Assembly (NCBI GenBank): GCA_003339415.1
Contig: PDHQ01000418.1
Coordinates: 1 to 25,296, forward strand
Source of the DNA: Ophiocordyceps camponoti-saundersi (nom. inval.)
Taxonomy: Eukaryota > Ascomycota > Sordariomycetes > Hypocreales > Ophiocordycipitaceae
Reading direction: 5' to 3'
DNA: 25,296 nucleotides
A program made the position numbers and the translations under genes. Shown here piece by piece: positions 10,095-18,472 of this stretch (the first letter of the stretch is position 1; each line of letters starts with the position of its first letter). Under the pieces are notes generated by a model. That model searched no databases. It saw nothing but the letters and a program-made list of their open reading frames with translations, and was not told where the DNA came from.

Positions 10095-10429
10095 AGCTAA
10101 GGCTAATCGAGGCTATATTAGGCTATCCTCCTTAAGCAGATACTCCCTAAAGTAAGTTCTTAAACTATAAGCTTTTATTTGCTATTAAGATAAACTATAT
10201 CGGCCTTTATTATAATAGTTAGTATAAGCTTAGTTAAGTTTAAATCCTACCCTTAGTATTAGAAGGTATATATCCCGGATAATATAAAGCCTATCCCTAG
10301 GCGATAGCTTATCTAAAACCTTTATATAAACGTTATCGACCTTCGCTATATATATTTTTTAGGAAGGGCGGTAGCGTCTCCCCTGGCCTAGCTGCGATAA
10401 TTAGGAGCCGTTTTCAGTTCTATAAACAG
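10095..10429. other. RIP-mutated spacer, no gene seen
   Basis: AT-rich sequence without a recognisable frame. CA and TG reappear from about 10380 ('ccctggcctagctgcg', 'ttttcagttc', 'aaacagccc'), leading into the C26 run. Confidence 0.5.
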
Positions 10430-10455
10430 CCCCCCCCCCCCCCCCCCCCCCCCCC
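10430..10455. repeat. poly-C run of 26
   Basis: 26 consecutive C, directly followed by GCCCGGGG and a 45-base stretch up to the gap. The true length in the genome is uncertain because homopolymers of this size are poorly sequenced. Confidence 0.85.
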
Positions 10456-10500
10456 GCCCGGGGATTTGTTAAACATTTAACTAAAAATCCACAAAATAAA

Positions 10501-10909
10501 NNNNNNNNNNNNNNNNNNNNNNNNNNNNNNNNNNNNNNNNNNNNNNNNNNNNNNNNNNNNNNNNNNNNNNNNNNNNNNNNNNNNNNNNNNNNNNNNNNNN
10601 NNNNNNNNNNNNNNNNNNNNNNNNNNNNNNNNNNNNNNNNNNNNNNNNNNNNNNNNNNNNNNNNNNNNNNNNNNNNNNNNNNNNNNNNNNNNNNNNNNNN
10701 NNNNNNNNNNNNNNNNNNNNNNNNNNNNNNNNNNNNNNNNNNNNNNNNNNNNNNNNNNNNNNNNNNNNNNNNNNNNNNNNNNNNNNNNNNNNNNNNNNNN
10801 NNNNNNNNNNNNNNNNNNNNNNNNNNNNNNNNNNNNNNNNNNNNNNNNNNNNNNNNNNNNNNNNNNNNNNNNNNNNNNNNNNNNNNNNNNNNNNNNNNNN
10901 NNNNNNNNN
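10501..10909. other. assembly gap (409 N)
   Basis: There is no sequence here. The gap is bounded on the left by a C26 run plus 45 bases and on the right by 'a' and a G21 run, so G/C homopolymers or a foldback between them are the likely cause of the break. Confidence 0.99.
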
Positions 10910-10910
10910 A

Positions 10911-10931
10911 GGGGGGGGGGGGGGGGGGGGG
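10911..10931. repeat. poly-G run of 21
   Basis: 21 consecutive G on the right side of the gap, followed at once by 'cggatagtctactacgc', the dispersed 16-nt motif. Confidence 0.85.
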
Positions 10932-10939
10932 CGGATAGT

Positions 10940-10993
10940 CTACTACGCTAATAATCTAAATCTACTACGCGGATAATCTACTACGCGGATAAT
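10940..10993 (+). repeat. three copies of the 16-nt motif beside the gap
   Basis: Copies lie at 10940-10955, 10962-10977 and 10978-10993, the last two with the GCGGATAAT ending and directly adjacent. They match the cluster at 9083-9288, so the same repeat brackets the gap. Confidence 0.8.
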
Positions 10994-11802
10994 CTAGGTC
11001 CGCGTAAATAATCCTAAGTATATACTTACCTAGGTACTAGTTAGAAGGGTATCTATACTATATAGGTAAGTAGCTAGTTAGGGTCCGTAGTTAATTTAGA
11101 GGTAATAAAAGTAAGTAGATACTTAGGAATAAAAGTAGAATAGATTATAATCTTACTAATAGTGCTAGGTAATTATAACTATAAACGGTAGATATAGGCT
11201 AATAATTATATTAGGTAGTCGGTTAAGATAGAGAGGTTAAAAAGGTAATAGAGATAGGAGAATTAAGGAGATAATAGAGATAAAAAGGTTAAAGAGGTAA
11301 CGGAGATAAAGAGGTTAAGGAGGTAACGGAGATAGGTATTTAGGGGTAAGTTATCTAGGATAGAAAGTTAATAGCGTCTCTTACCTTACCCTAATCTTAT
11401 ACTATTAGTTAAGAGAGGTAAAGGTAAGTACTAACTAAGATAAGAGAAGGATATTATTATATTTTATATATAAGCTAAGTATTAATATAGAGACCTATTA
11501 TATTAAATAGATGCCTTAGGTATACCTTTATAGGAGAGGTAAGTAGATATATAGTACTATCCGGCAAGGTAGAGAGCAGAGGATATATAAGGGTAATTTA
11601 TTCGGAAGATAGAAGGTAAGTCGATACCTACTAAGTAAGCTACGTCTTATAAAAATTAATACCTATAAGGCCTGCCTAGCCTACCTATCTACTTAAGTAC
11701 TACCTAAGTAGGCAAGTTAAGTAAGAGGTAGAAGTTAGGATAGTAGGGATATACTACTTAAAAGATAATAAAAATATAGATTTACCTGCTTAATGCTTAT
11801 AG
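10994..11802. other. RIP-mutated spacer with a 26-bp tandem repeat
   Basis: No gene is seen. The only internal structure is the four-unit tandem repeat at 11231-11334. Elsewhere the sequence is dominated by 'taggta'/'aagtag' words, and CA and TG are nearly absent. Confidence 0.5.
11231..11334 (+). repeat. 26-bp tandem repeat, four units
   Basis: Units start at 11231, 11257, 11283 and 11309, each of the form GAGGTTAAAGAGGTAA then (C/T)(G/A)GAGATA. Units differ by transitions and a few purine swaps. The tract is entirely purine/T-rich. Confidence 0.85.
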
Positions 11803-12411
11803 CTATTTAACTTACTATTTAACCTAAATAATATTATTCTTATTAAGGCGGATAATATAAACCTTAGTAGGTTTAATTATATTAAGTTTAATAATAACTA
11901 GCTTATTATAACAATATGCTACCCGGTGCAAGCTAAGATTATAGTCTCTTTCGTTAAGTATATCGATAAGGGTAAGAAAGATAAAGATATAACGGTCGTC
12001 GATTTCGTAGATAAAGATCTAGTTAACCTATCTAAGAAAGCTATTTGAGTATCTTATGTAGTTACCTTTAGAGAAAACATAATATCGTAAGTCCCTATAA
12101 AAGGTATATTAGCGTTATCGCCTATTATAAGTATAGAGAGGTTAATACCTATCTATAAAAGTAAACTTATTAAACTACTAAACTCGCTTATTGCCGAAGC
12201 GATAGATCTTAGGAAGGCTATAATGCTTAATATATACTATGCGTAAGGTCTTGCGGAATTGCTAAGACATTTTATTATACTTCGTAAGCAGTATATTACC
12301 TTAATTTACCTAATAAGCTATAGAGTGGATAATACGAATAGGGATCTGTCCGATTACCGTTACTTAATAGTAGCCGCTATTAGAGAGAGGATTTTTTTTT
12401 TTTATATATAT
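11803..12411 (+). pseudogene. partly spared coding relic, unidentified
   Basis: One plus-strand frame runs for about 203 codons with only four in-frame stops (one TAG, one TGA and two TAA), where about one stop per 12 codons is usual in this window. CA and TG are partly kept ('aacaatatgc', 'ggtgcaagc', 'ttgcggaattgc'). The translation is soluble-looking and lysine/leucine-rich, with segments such as VVDFVDKDLVNLSKKA and LLNSLIAEAIDLRKAIM. An uninterrupted piece with an ATG lies at 12259-12570. The frame opens after a stop at 11800 and runs straight into the 9-bp minisatellite, where it reads as a poly-(IRV) tail. I do not recognise the family; gag-like protein of a retroelement is one possibility. 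Confidence 0.4.
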
Positions 12412-12431
12412 AATAATAATAATAAGGAAGC

Positions 12432-12605
12432 AATAAGGGTAATAAGGGTAATAAGGGTAATAAGGGTAATAAGGGTAATAAGGGTAATAAGGGTAATAAG
12501 GGTAATAAGGGTAATAAGGGTAATAAGGATAATAAGGATAATAAGGGTAATAATAATAATAAGGAAGTAATAAGGGCGATAAGGGTAATAAGGATAATAA
12601 GGAAG
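12432..12605 (+). repeat. 9-bp minisatellite AATAAGGGT, 13 units plus a decayed tail
   Basis: Thirteen units at 12432-12548, two of them AATAAGGAT, then imperfect 'aataataaggaagtaataaggg' type sequence to about 12605. The 9-bp period is a multiple of three, so an open frame passes through it as an Ile-Arg-Val repeat. That is a composition effect and not a sign of coding. Confidence 0.93.
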
Positions 12606-14400
12606 AAGAATAGGAAGATAGAAGGGTTAGATAAAAAATCTGATTTTATTTTCCTTATAGTTACTACTAGGAGGTATACCTTAGGTGCCTATCGCGGGTT
12701 TACACCCGGCACCTAATAGCTACTAGCTGCCCTTAGAGTGTAAAAGAGCTAGTAAGGCTTATAAGGTAGTAGCTTAGAACCTTAAGCTATTAACCTTACT
12801 AAGCGCTGTTTATAACTACTATCTAAGAGGTAGGGCTTTAGCTTAACTAGCAAAATAATAAAAAAAAACGAATATATAGAATCTTTACGCTATAGGTTTT
12901 TTCTATATTTTTTTCTATTTTTCGAATTTATATAGTTATATATTAAGGAAAAAAATATAAACCTAAACTTATCACCCCTCTATACTATACTATCTTACTT
13001 ACTTAGTTACTTATTTACCTATTTACTTACTTATCTTCCTTATAATAATACTATCTCTTATATATTTTATTACCCTTCGCGACTTATAATATCTGGCCGC
13101 GGTAGCTTTATAGCAGGCCGTAGCTAAGGTAGCGTATAAGGTCGAGGCGGCAGTTTTAGCCGCGGCGGCCGTAGTATCCCGCAGACGCTAGACTGGTAAT
13201 TAGGCAGTTTCTAATAGGTGCTTATCGATCCGCAGCTCTAAAGCTAAGGTAGCCGTAGTATATTCTCGCCGTAGCCCGAGTCCTAAGGAGGTAATAGCGG
13301 TATATTCTTAACGCACTACCTTACTATACTTAGATTTAGTAATTATAGTGCTTTTAAGTAGGAAGAATAGCCTATTATAACTCCTATTATCTATAATCTC
13401 CTAGAGGCCTAAAGCGAGAAGTCTCTAAATATATTAGATATACTTAGTCGCCGTTATTAATTTATTTTTCTTTATAACGTATTCTCTATAAATAGTATCT
13501 TAAAGGCTTTCCTAAGAGTAAACCTTACGCTGGCGGATATTTAGAGTCTTCGTAATAAGGCCTAGGGGTATTATAATAACTATTAAAATAAGTTCCTTTA
13601 ATAAGGCCTTTACTACTAGCCCCCCCCTTATAAAGAAGACTAAAACCGATAAGATATCTAAAGGCAAATAGGTAGTAACCGAAATAGCGGTAAATTATAA
13701 AAGATATATTAAGCGCCGAGCGTAGTATAAGCTTTAGATATCGCTCTTAGAAAGGACTTTATCGTAAGTTATTTATATTTACGCTTTTAGGAATAACTAT
13801 AAGCTAGTTATAAGATAGCGTTTATAAAAAAGTAAAAATATACTACGTTATAATAGTTAGCCAGTTAGTAGCGAGAGGCTATAGTTTATATCGGCTAATA
13901 TTCCGTAACTCGGGCGATATAAAATAAGAAGAGTAGGTTTCTTATTCGCTAAAAAGGCGGTTAGCCTAATTATATAAGTAAGAGATATTTATAACGAAGA
14001 TAGTTTATAAATTAATACTAGGTAGTGCTATATCTACTAGATAAATACCTAAGGTATAATTCCCTATAAAGAGGCTCCGGCTCCGTTATTCTTAAACGCC
14101 TACTTAGCGCCGCTATAATTCGCAAATTAGTTTTTAGATTAATAATATAAATAGTTATAGTAAACTTACGGGCATAAGATTAGTTTTAGTAAGTAGTAGT
14201 TCTAATAAAATTAATAGTACCGGCTAGAGATTATTTAAAACTATTAGTTACCTTAGCTTAGTTAGAATAAGTATATTTTAAAGGTATAACTTAGTTTAGG
14301 CTTTATAGTGAAAATACTAATACCTTACGCTAGATTTAAACTAACTATCTAGCTTAAGAGAGACCGAGATCTTAAGACGCTTAACTATTACCGAAAGAGG
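12606..14400. other. RIP-mutated block, no identified gene
   Basis: A less mutated stretch at 12630-12730 includes the small hairpin CGGGT-TTAC-ACCCG (near 12697). A CT/TTAC-rich tract lies at about 12985-13040. At 13080-13300 GC rises ('ggccgcggtagc', 'gccgcggcggcc') and a plus-strand frame reads Ala-rich. Another plus-strand frame can be followed from 13711 to about 14400, but its stop density is no lower than chance. This may be an erased transposon or gene; I cannot name it. Confidence 0.45.
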
Positions 14401-14685
14401 GCTATTATTATAATTAACGCGGTTATAATAAATAATACCGTTAGGAGCGAAGGAGTAGTATATTCGCCGCCGCGGGTCTATTAGATATGCTAGCCTTTAT
14501 TATTCTTACTATTAACGCGGTAATAATTATTAAGAACCGTAGCGGTAAATATCGACGATAACCGTATTAATAATAAGAATAAGAAAAGCTAGCATAACTA
14601 ATAAACCCGCGGCGGCGAATATACTACTCCTTCGCTCCTAACGGAGTCGCTAGTTATAGACGCGTTAATAACGAGAGTAAGAGAA
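14401..14685. repeat. large inverted repeat (snapback), ~120-bp arms
   Basis: The left arm 14438-14521 and right arm 14561-14644 pair over 84 bp with 77 identities. The outermost 40 bases of this core, including 'attcgccgccgcgggt', are identical. Five of the seven differences are transitions. The loop is 39 nt (14522-14560). Weaker pairing continues outward to about 14401 and 14685, where 'attaacgcg' at about 14412 faces 'cgcgttaat' at 14661. A foldback or MITE-like element is likely; no transposase is visible. It sits about 200 bp upstream of the copia gag relic. Confidence 0.9.
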
Positions 14686-14878
14686 GTGATTTTTTTTTTA
14701 TCTTTATTTATACTTAAGGGCTACTTTAAGTATTATATACGAAAGGATACGTACTTATTCGAAGTAATTCTAACGGATAGGAATAATAATACTAAGATTA
14801 AATAAAAAAATAATATAAATAATAAAGTTAGCGTTAAAATACTCGCGATATCTAATTAATAAGTTTCTTAATATATTT
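14686..14878. other. AT-rich leader between snapback and copia gag
   Basis: This stretch begins with a T-run at 14690-14699 and is AT-rich. It may include the 5' LTR or leader of the copia element, but no matching LTR is found on the far side, so this is a guess. Confidence 0.3.
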
Positions 14879-15535
14879 AAGTACCGGGAGAAATTATTAT
14901 ATTAAAGCGCAGAGACCTATACTTGTATAACTTTATATAAAGCGACGCCGATACCGGAACTATTAATAGCCCCTATAACGATCCCTATAAGCCTAGCTTT
15001 TATATTACGCTGCGTATAACTAGTTTAGGATAAGCTAATTATATACGAGAAGGTTATAGCTTTTAGTAAGGGATAGTAAAAGGACTATAACTATTCGAGG
15101 CGACCGTACGATATCTATACGTTAAAGCTAAGCTATTTATATTATACCGCCGAAAGATTAATATAAGCGGAAAATTAGTACTACGCTATCTTTCTAGATA
15201 TCCTTAAAGGGCCCGCGTAATTATACTACCTCTATTATATAAGACCCGATAAGATTTAGGACGAGATCTAGTTAATAGCCGATTCGTATCTTAATATAAG
15301 AAAGAATCGTGCGGAATATTAGATAAGATAGACCGGCACGAGGTTTATTATAGAATAAGGAAAATTCCCTAAGAAATTAATACCCGAAGTCCTCGAAGAA
15401 CTTATCGGGAAGATATAACTTATATAAGATACCCTTAGCGAAATAGCGGCTAAAGTTTACGCCGTAATAATAAGAGCGTGTTATAGTATAGTAGATAATA
15501 CTCGTTACTTATTAACTAGATATCCTCTTATAAAG
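14879..15535 (+). pseudogene. copia gag relic
   Basis: A single frame of about 219 codons, interrupted by roughly 17 TAA/TAG stops. Gag would form the particle that packages element RNA in the cytoplasm. Landmarks typical of fungal copia gag are LKGPA at residues 109-113 followed by LYYLYYI, then an acidic DEI segment, PEVLEELIGKI near residue 180 and IIRACYSIVDNTRYLL close to the end. It stops at a T-rich tract (15537-15566) that probably marks an insertion or slippage. No start codon can be assigned because the N-terminal part is not recognisable. Confidence 0.7.
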
Positions 15536-15739
15536 TTTATTTTTTTTTTTTATTTTTTTTATTCTTTTTTTCTATTCCTTATACGGGTATATATATTATA
15601 ATATTACTACGAATAGAGGGAATCAGTTAGGCGGATTCCCTAGTTACTATACGAATTGCCCTTATAAAATTTTAGTATAGGGAAACTTAAGCAAGTTCGC
15701 TTCGATAAACGTTATATATTTCCTTATACGAAGAAGCGC
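15536..15739. other. T-rich tract and gag linker
   Basis: A nearly pure T tract (about 15541-15568) interrupts the element, followed by RIP-mutated sequence leading to the zinc knuckle. No separate gene is seen. Confidence 0.45.
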
Positions 15740-15960
15740 TACTTTATCTACGAGAAGAAGATTACTAGTTAATAAATCGTAAGGAAGACGAATTCGATAC
15801 GTGCCTCCTTAAATATAAAGGATATAATAACGGTATTAATAAATCGTTATATAAAAAGGAGGGCGCTACTAAAAAAGCCGCGAAATTTATCCTCTTAAGT
15901 GCTTTTTTATATCGATTTATAAGGTAGATATTTTCGCACGGTAGGCCGTATAACGGGGCA
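15740..15960 (+). pseudogene. copia zinc-knuckle region and start of deletion
   Basis: At 15740-15760 the codons TAC TTT ATC TAC GAG AAG AAG read as a C-F-I-C-E-K-K-like knuckle start in which both Cys codons (TGC) have become TAC. One base later in frame, TAC TAG TTA ATA AAT follows, where fungal copia proteins usually have a C-W-S-T-N tail. A one-base deletion therefore splits the knuckle. Downstream, KEDEFDTCLLKYKGY is read in the second frame. The junction with the RT fragment lies between about 15880 and 15960. Confidence 0.6.
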
Positions 15961-16330
15961 GTTAAGTCTTCGTCGCCGATACCTATCGTAAGGAGTACTA
16001 TAGATAGCTTTACGATATTATTACCCGCGAATTTCTTAATTATCGGTAAGGATTAAAAGCGCCTATAAAATTTAACTGCAGATAAGTTTACCTCGAGGGT
16101 AATAATATTACCTTAAAATAGAAGGGACGGGCATAAGTATTATAGATTATTAGCCCGGCCGAGTAGGACGCGCCGCAAGCATATTTTCCGTAACGTAAGC
16201 GAGACGCGTAGATCCTATCTATTTATTAGCCCGAAGTAGGGATAACCTTTTAGCCGCTACCCGAGTCTAGACCCCGAAAAAGGAGGACTCGACGCCTTAA
16301 ATAACTACGTATAACGGCATATAGGGAAGT
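15960..16330 (+). pseudogene. C-terminal fragment of copia reverse transcriptase
   Basis: The fragment opens at FVADT (15966-15983), which sits where copia RTs carry the (Y/F)xDDT catalytic motif; one aspartate is lost here. It continues with LYDIITREF, KFNC (16068-16079), VYLEGNNITLK (about 16083) and, after frame changes, a Y-PEV segment near 16217 that resembles the copia 'QPE' motif. The fingers and most of the palm of RT are missing. At 16345 it passes without a break into the RNase H part. Confidence 0.6.
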
Positions 16331-16344
16331 CCGATTAAGTACTA

Positions 16345-16885
16345 AGCTTTATCCCTCTCGACCCCCTTTATACGAAGCTCTAAATATTTAGTAAGGGCTA
16401 GTTTACGGATAATAAGGACCTATACTAGTAGATAAGATTCGTTATCGTTCTAGGTAAGGAGATAGCTTATACGGAGACCGAAGTCTCTATCTATAGTAAT
16501 ATTAAGCTCTAGTCCTTAGGGAAGTATAAGATAGTAATAGGAAGCGTGCCTACGGGCGAACTATACGATATTATATAAGTAGTCGATAATAGTATCGCCC
16601 TTAACGCCGTAGTTAAGAAGATCGTAAGAAGCTTATAGCTACCGGAGTCTATTTAGAGCCTTATATAGAGTAATAATCGCTCTAGCTACCTTATTAACCT
16701 AGGTAGTACGAGATAGAAGAGGCTTATAATTAATATAATAAGCTTATATAAATTATATAAAAGGAAGAAAATTACCGCGATATTCTAAATTGATAGGAAA
16801 AAAATAATCTAGCTAAGGCTATAACGAAGAAGGGTTATAATAACGCTCTTAGATAATTAGTTAAGATAAATAAGATAATAGTTAG
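16345..16885 (+). pseudogene. copia RNase H domain relic
   Basis: RNase H would remove the RNA strand during reverse transcription. In one frame the sequence reads FIPLDP, F-TDNKDLY near 16400 (copia consensus F-NNKDLSSQ-GF), IRFVIVLG, then GELYDII and VVDNSIAL (about 16555-16600; usual form ASELYAM and VD-AIAL), LINLGSTR and KRLIINIISL (about 16696-16743), and an AIF-IDRKK stretch where RWI-G-DNPAD is expected. Stops replace Trp/Gln codons. The motif order and spacing match well, so this is the safest part of the copia call. Confidence 0.75.
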
Positions 16886-17053
16886 GATAGAAGTAGTTAC
16901 CGAAGTAATCCCGCTACGGGCGCTTATAAAAGTAATTTCTACGGATTAAATATTAGCGCCGCCTCCCGCCCTTACTAGTTATCTAATAACGTAGTTAGCG
17001 ATATAAGCGCTAGCGTATAATAATAGTAGCGTACCTAAGGAGGGGCGAGAGGC

Positions 17054-17056
<3 letters not shown>
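16886..17056. other. copia 3' flank, no LTR recognised
   Basis: RIP-mutated sequence with some GC-rich words ('gcgccgcctcccgccc' near 16960). A 3' LTR would be expected here, but I find no repeat of it upstream of the gag. Confidence 0.4.
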
Positions 17057-17102
<46 letters not shown>

Positions 17103-17226
17103 CCTCCTCGTACTTACCGTTATTATCCTCCTCTTTATTATTATTTTCTTTATCTTTATTATTTTCGTCGTTATCTATATTTTCGTTATTATCTTTATCT
17201 TCGTTTATATTATTATTATCGTTATC
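17057..17226. repeat. TTA trinucleotide microsatellite and triplet-rich tract
   Basis: About 15 perfect TTA/TAT units at 17057-17102 are followed to about 17226 by imperfect triplets (TTA, TCG, TCT, TCC). Read on the minus strand, one frame gives an Asn/Asp/Glu/Lys-rich run without stops for about 50 codons, which could be a former acidic low-complexity segment of a protein or simple triplet expansion. Confidence 0.85.
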
Positions 17227-18472
17227 TTAGGTACGATAATAATCGCACGCGCTCCCGTAGGAGTCCTAAATATATAACGCGCACGCGCCCTTTTAGTAGC
17301 CGCGCACGCGCTAGTAGCTAAAAAAAGGAATACTTCCTTACTAGAGGCACTAATAACCGTAGGGCCCTTAGGCAGGGAACTAACTAGTAGCTTAGATAAT
17401 AATCGCCCGGTAATAAGACGGATAACGGACTACCTTAGCGACGAGCTTAATAGGGGTCTTGCCTAGGCGTAGGCGAAGAGTAATATCGTATAATATCCTA
17501 GAGAGGTAGAGACGTTCCTTATCTTACTATATAATTAATAGATATTTACTAAAGTATACTATACGAAGGAGATATATATAGAGATAGTAGCTTAAAGAAA
17601 TTTAGCCCTAACTTTATTATCTAAGCTAAGAGTAATAGTAACGAGCTTATTAAAAAGGGGTAAGTAACCGAGTATAATAGCGATAGATATTTTTTTTTCC
17701 CCCCCCTTATCGTTATTATTATTCTACTTTTACTTATCTTTATTATTCGTATAACGAAACTATTACCGCCGATAGTACTAATGCTAATAATAATAGTAAT
17801 AGTAATATTTCGAGGTTACTACTACTTTTACGAAGGATAAAAAGGGAAGAAATTTTCTCTCGTACGGAAGAGAGAGGAGGGTAACCTTCTTACTATATAA
17901 GCCTGCGAGCTACGAACGATAACTTACGAGTTATTACCGCTTAGTAAGATAACTCTATCTTAAGTACTAGTAAGTATAGTATTTATAGATATTTTTTAAA
18001 TTTATAAAAGGGAATATTAGGATAATAGGATAAGTATAAAGGCCCTAGTAATTAAGTTTAAGGTAATATACGCTAGCTTATCTAGTAATTATTAAACTAC
18101 TAGAAGAGATCTAATAGCAGCGTAAGTAAAGGTAGGGAAGTTTAAAGTAATATCGTATACTACGCGAACCTTACGATCTAGAAGGGAAGGAAGCCTTTTA
18201 TTACTTAATTTATTCTTTAAAAATTCGACTTTTCTATTATTTTTAAGCTATCTAATTATCTTCTAAGCTTATTAATAAAAGCGTAAGGAAGATATATATT
18301 TTCGCTATTATTATTAATCACGCGGTATTCGGGTAAGGTAGGTATTCTAAAAATTTAAGTAATAAGTATAAAAAGTAACGAGATATTCTAAGCTTCTAAG
18401 CTAAGAGAGACGTTAGACTTATAATCGTAATAGATAGAATATAAAATATATATAGACGGGTTTAAATATATA
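17227..18472. other. RIP-mutated block, no identified gene
   Basis: The word GCGCACGCGC or a close variant recurs between 17250 and 17315, giving a local GC/CpG peak. Two T/C runs occur (17690-17706). Otherwise this is TA-rich sequence with frequent stops on both strands. Confidence 0.45.

Larger units (their letters stand above)
14879..16885 (+). mobile_element. RIP-inactivated, internally deleted Ty1/copia retrotransposon
   Basis: Protein-level remnants of a fungal copia polyprotein occur in the proper order on the plus strand: gag (14879-15535), a CCHC-like zinc knuckle (15740-15777), the C-terminal part of reverse transcriptase (about 15960-16330) and RNase H (about 16345-16885). The knuckle and the RT end lie only ~200 bp apart. 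In intact members some 2-3 kb encoding protease, integrase and most of RT lies between them. The RT catalytic core and the integrase are therefore deleted. Stops are nearly all TAA/TAG at places where RIP of CAA, CAG or TGG would give them, plus frameshifts. LTRs were not found. The assignment rests on my recognition of motifs, not on an alignment. Confidence 0.78.

Noticed and set aside
10430..10931. C26 and G21 as arms of one inverted repeat.
   Set aside because: The sequences next to the two runs are not complementary, and the gap hides the centre.
12259..12570. A 103-codon plus-strand gene with an IRV repeat tail.
   Set aside because: The tail is the 9-bp minisatellite read in frame; the upstream part belongs to the longer relic with stops, so it is not an intact gene.
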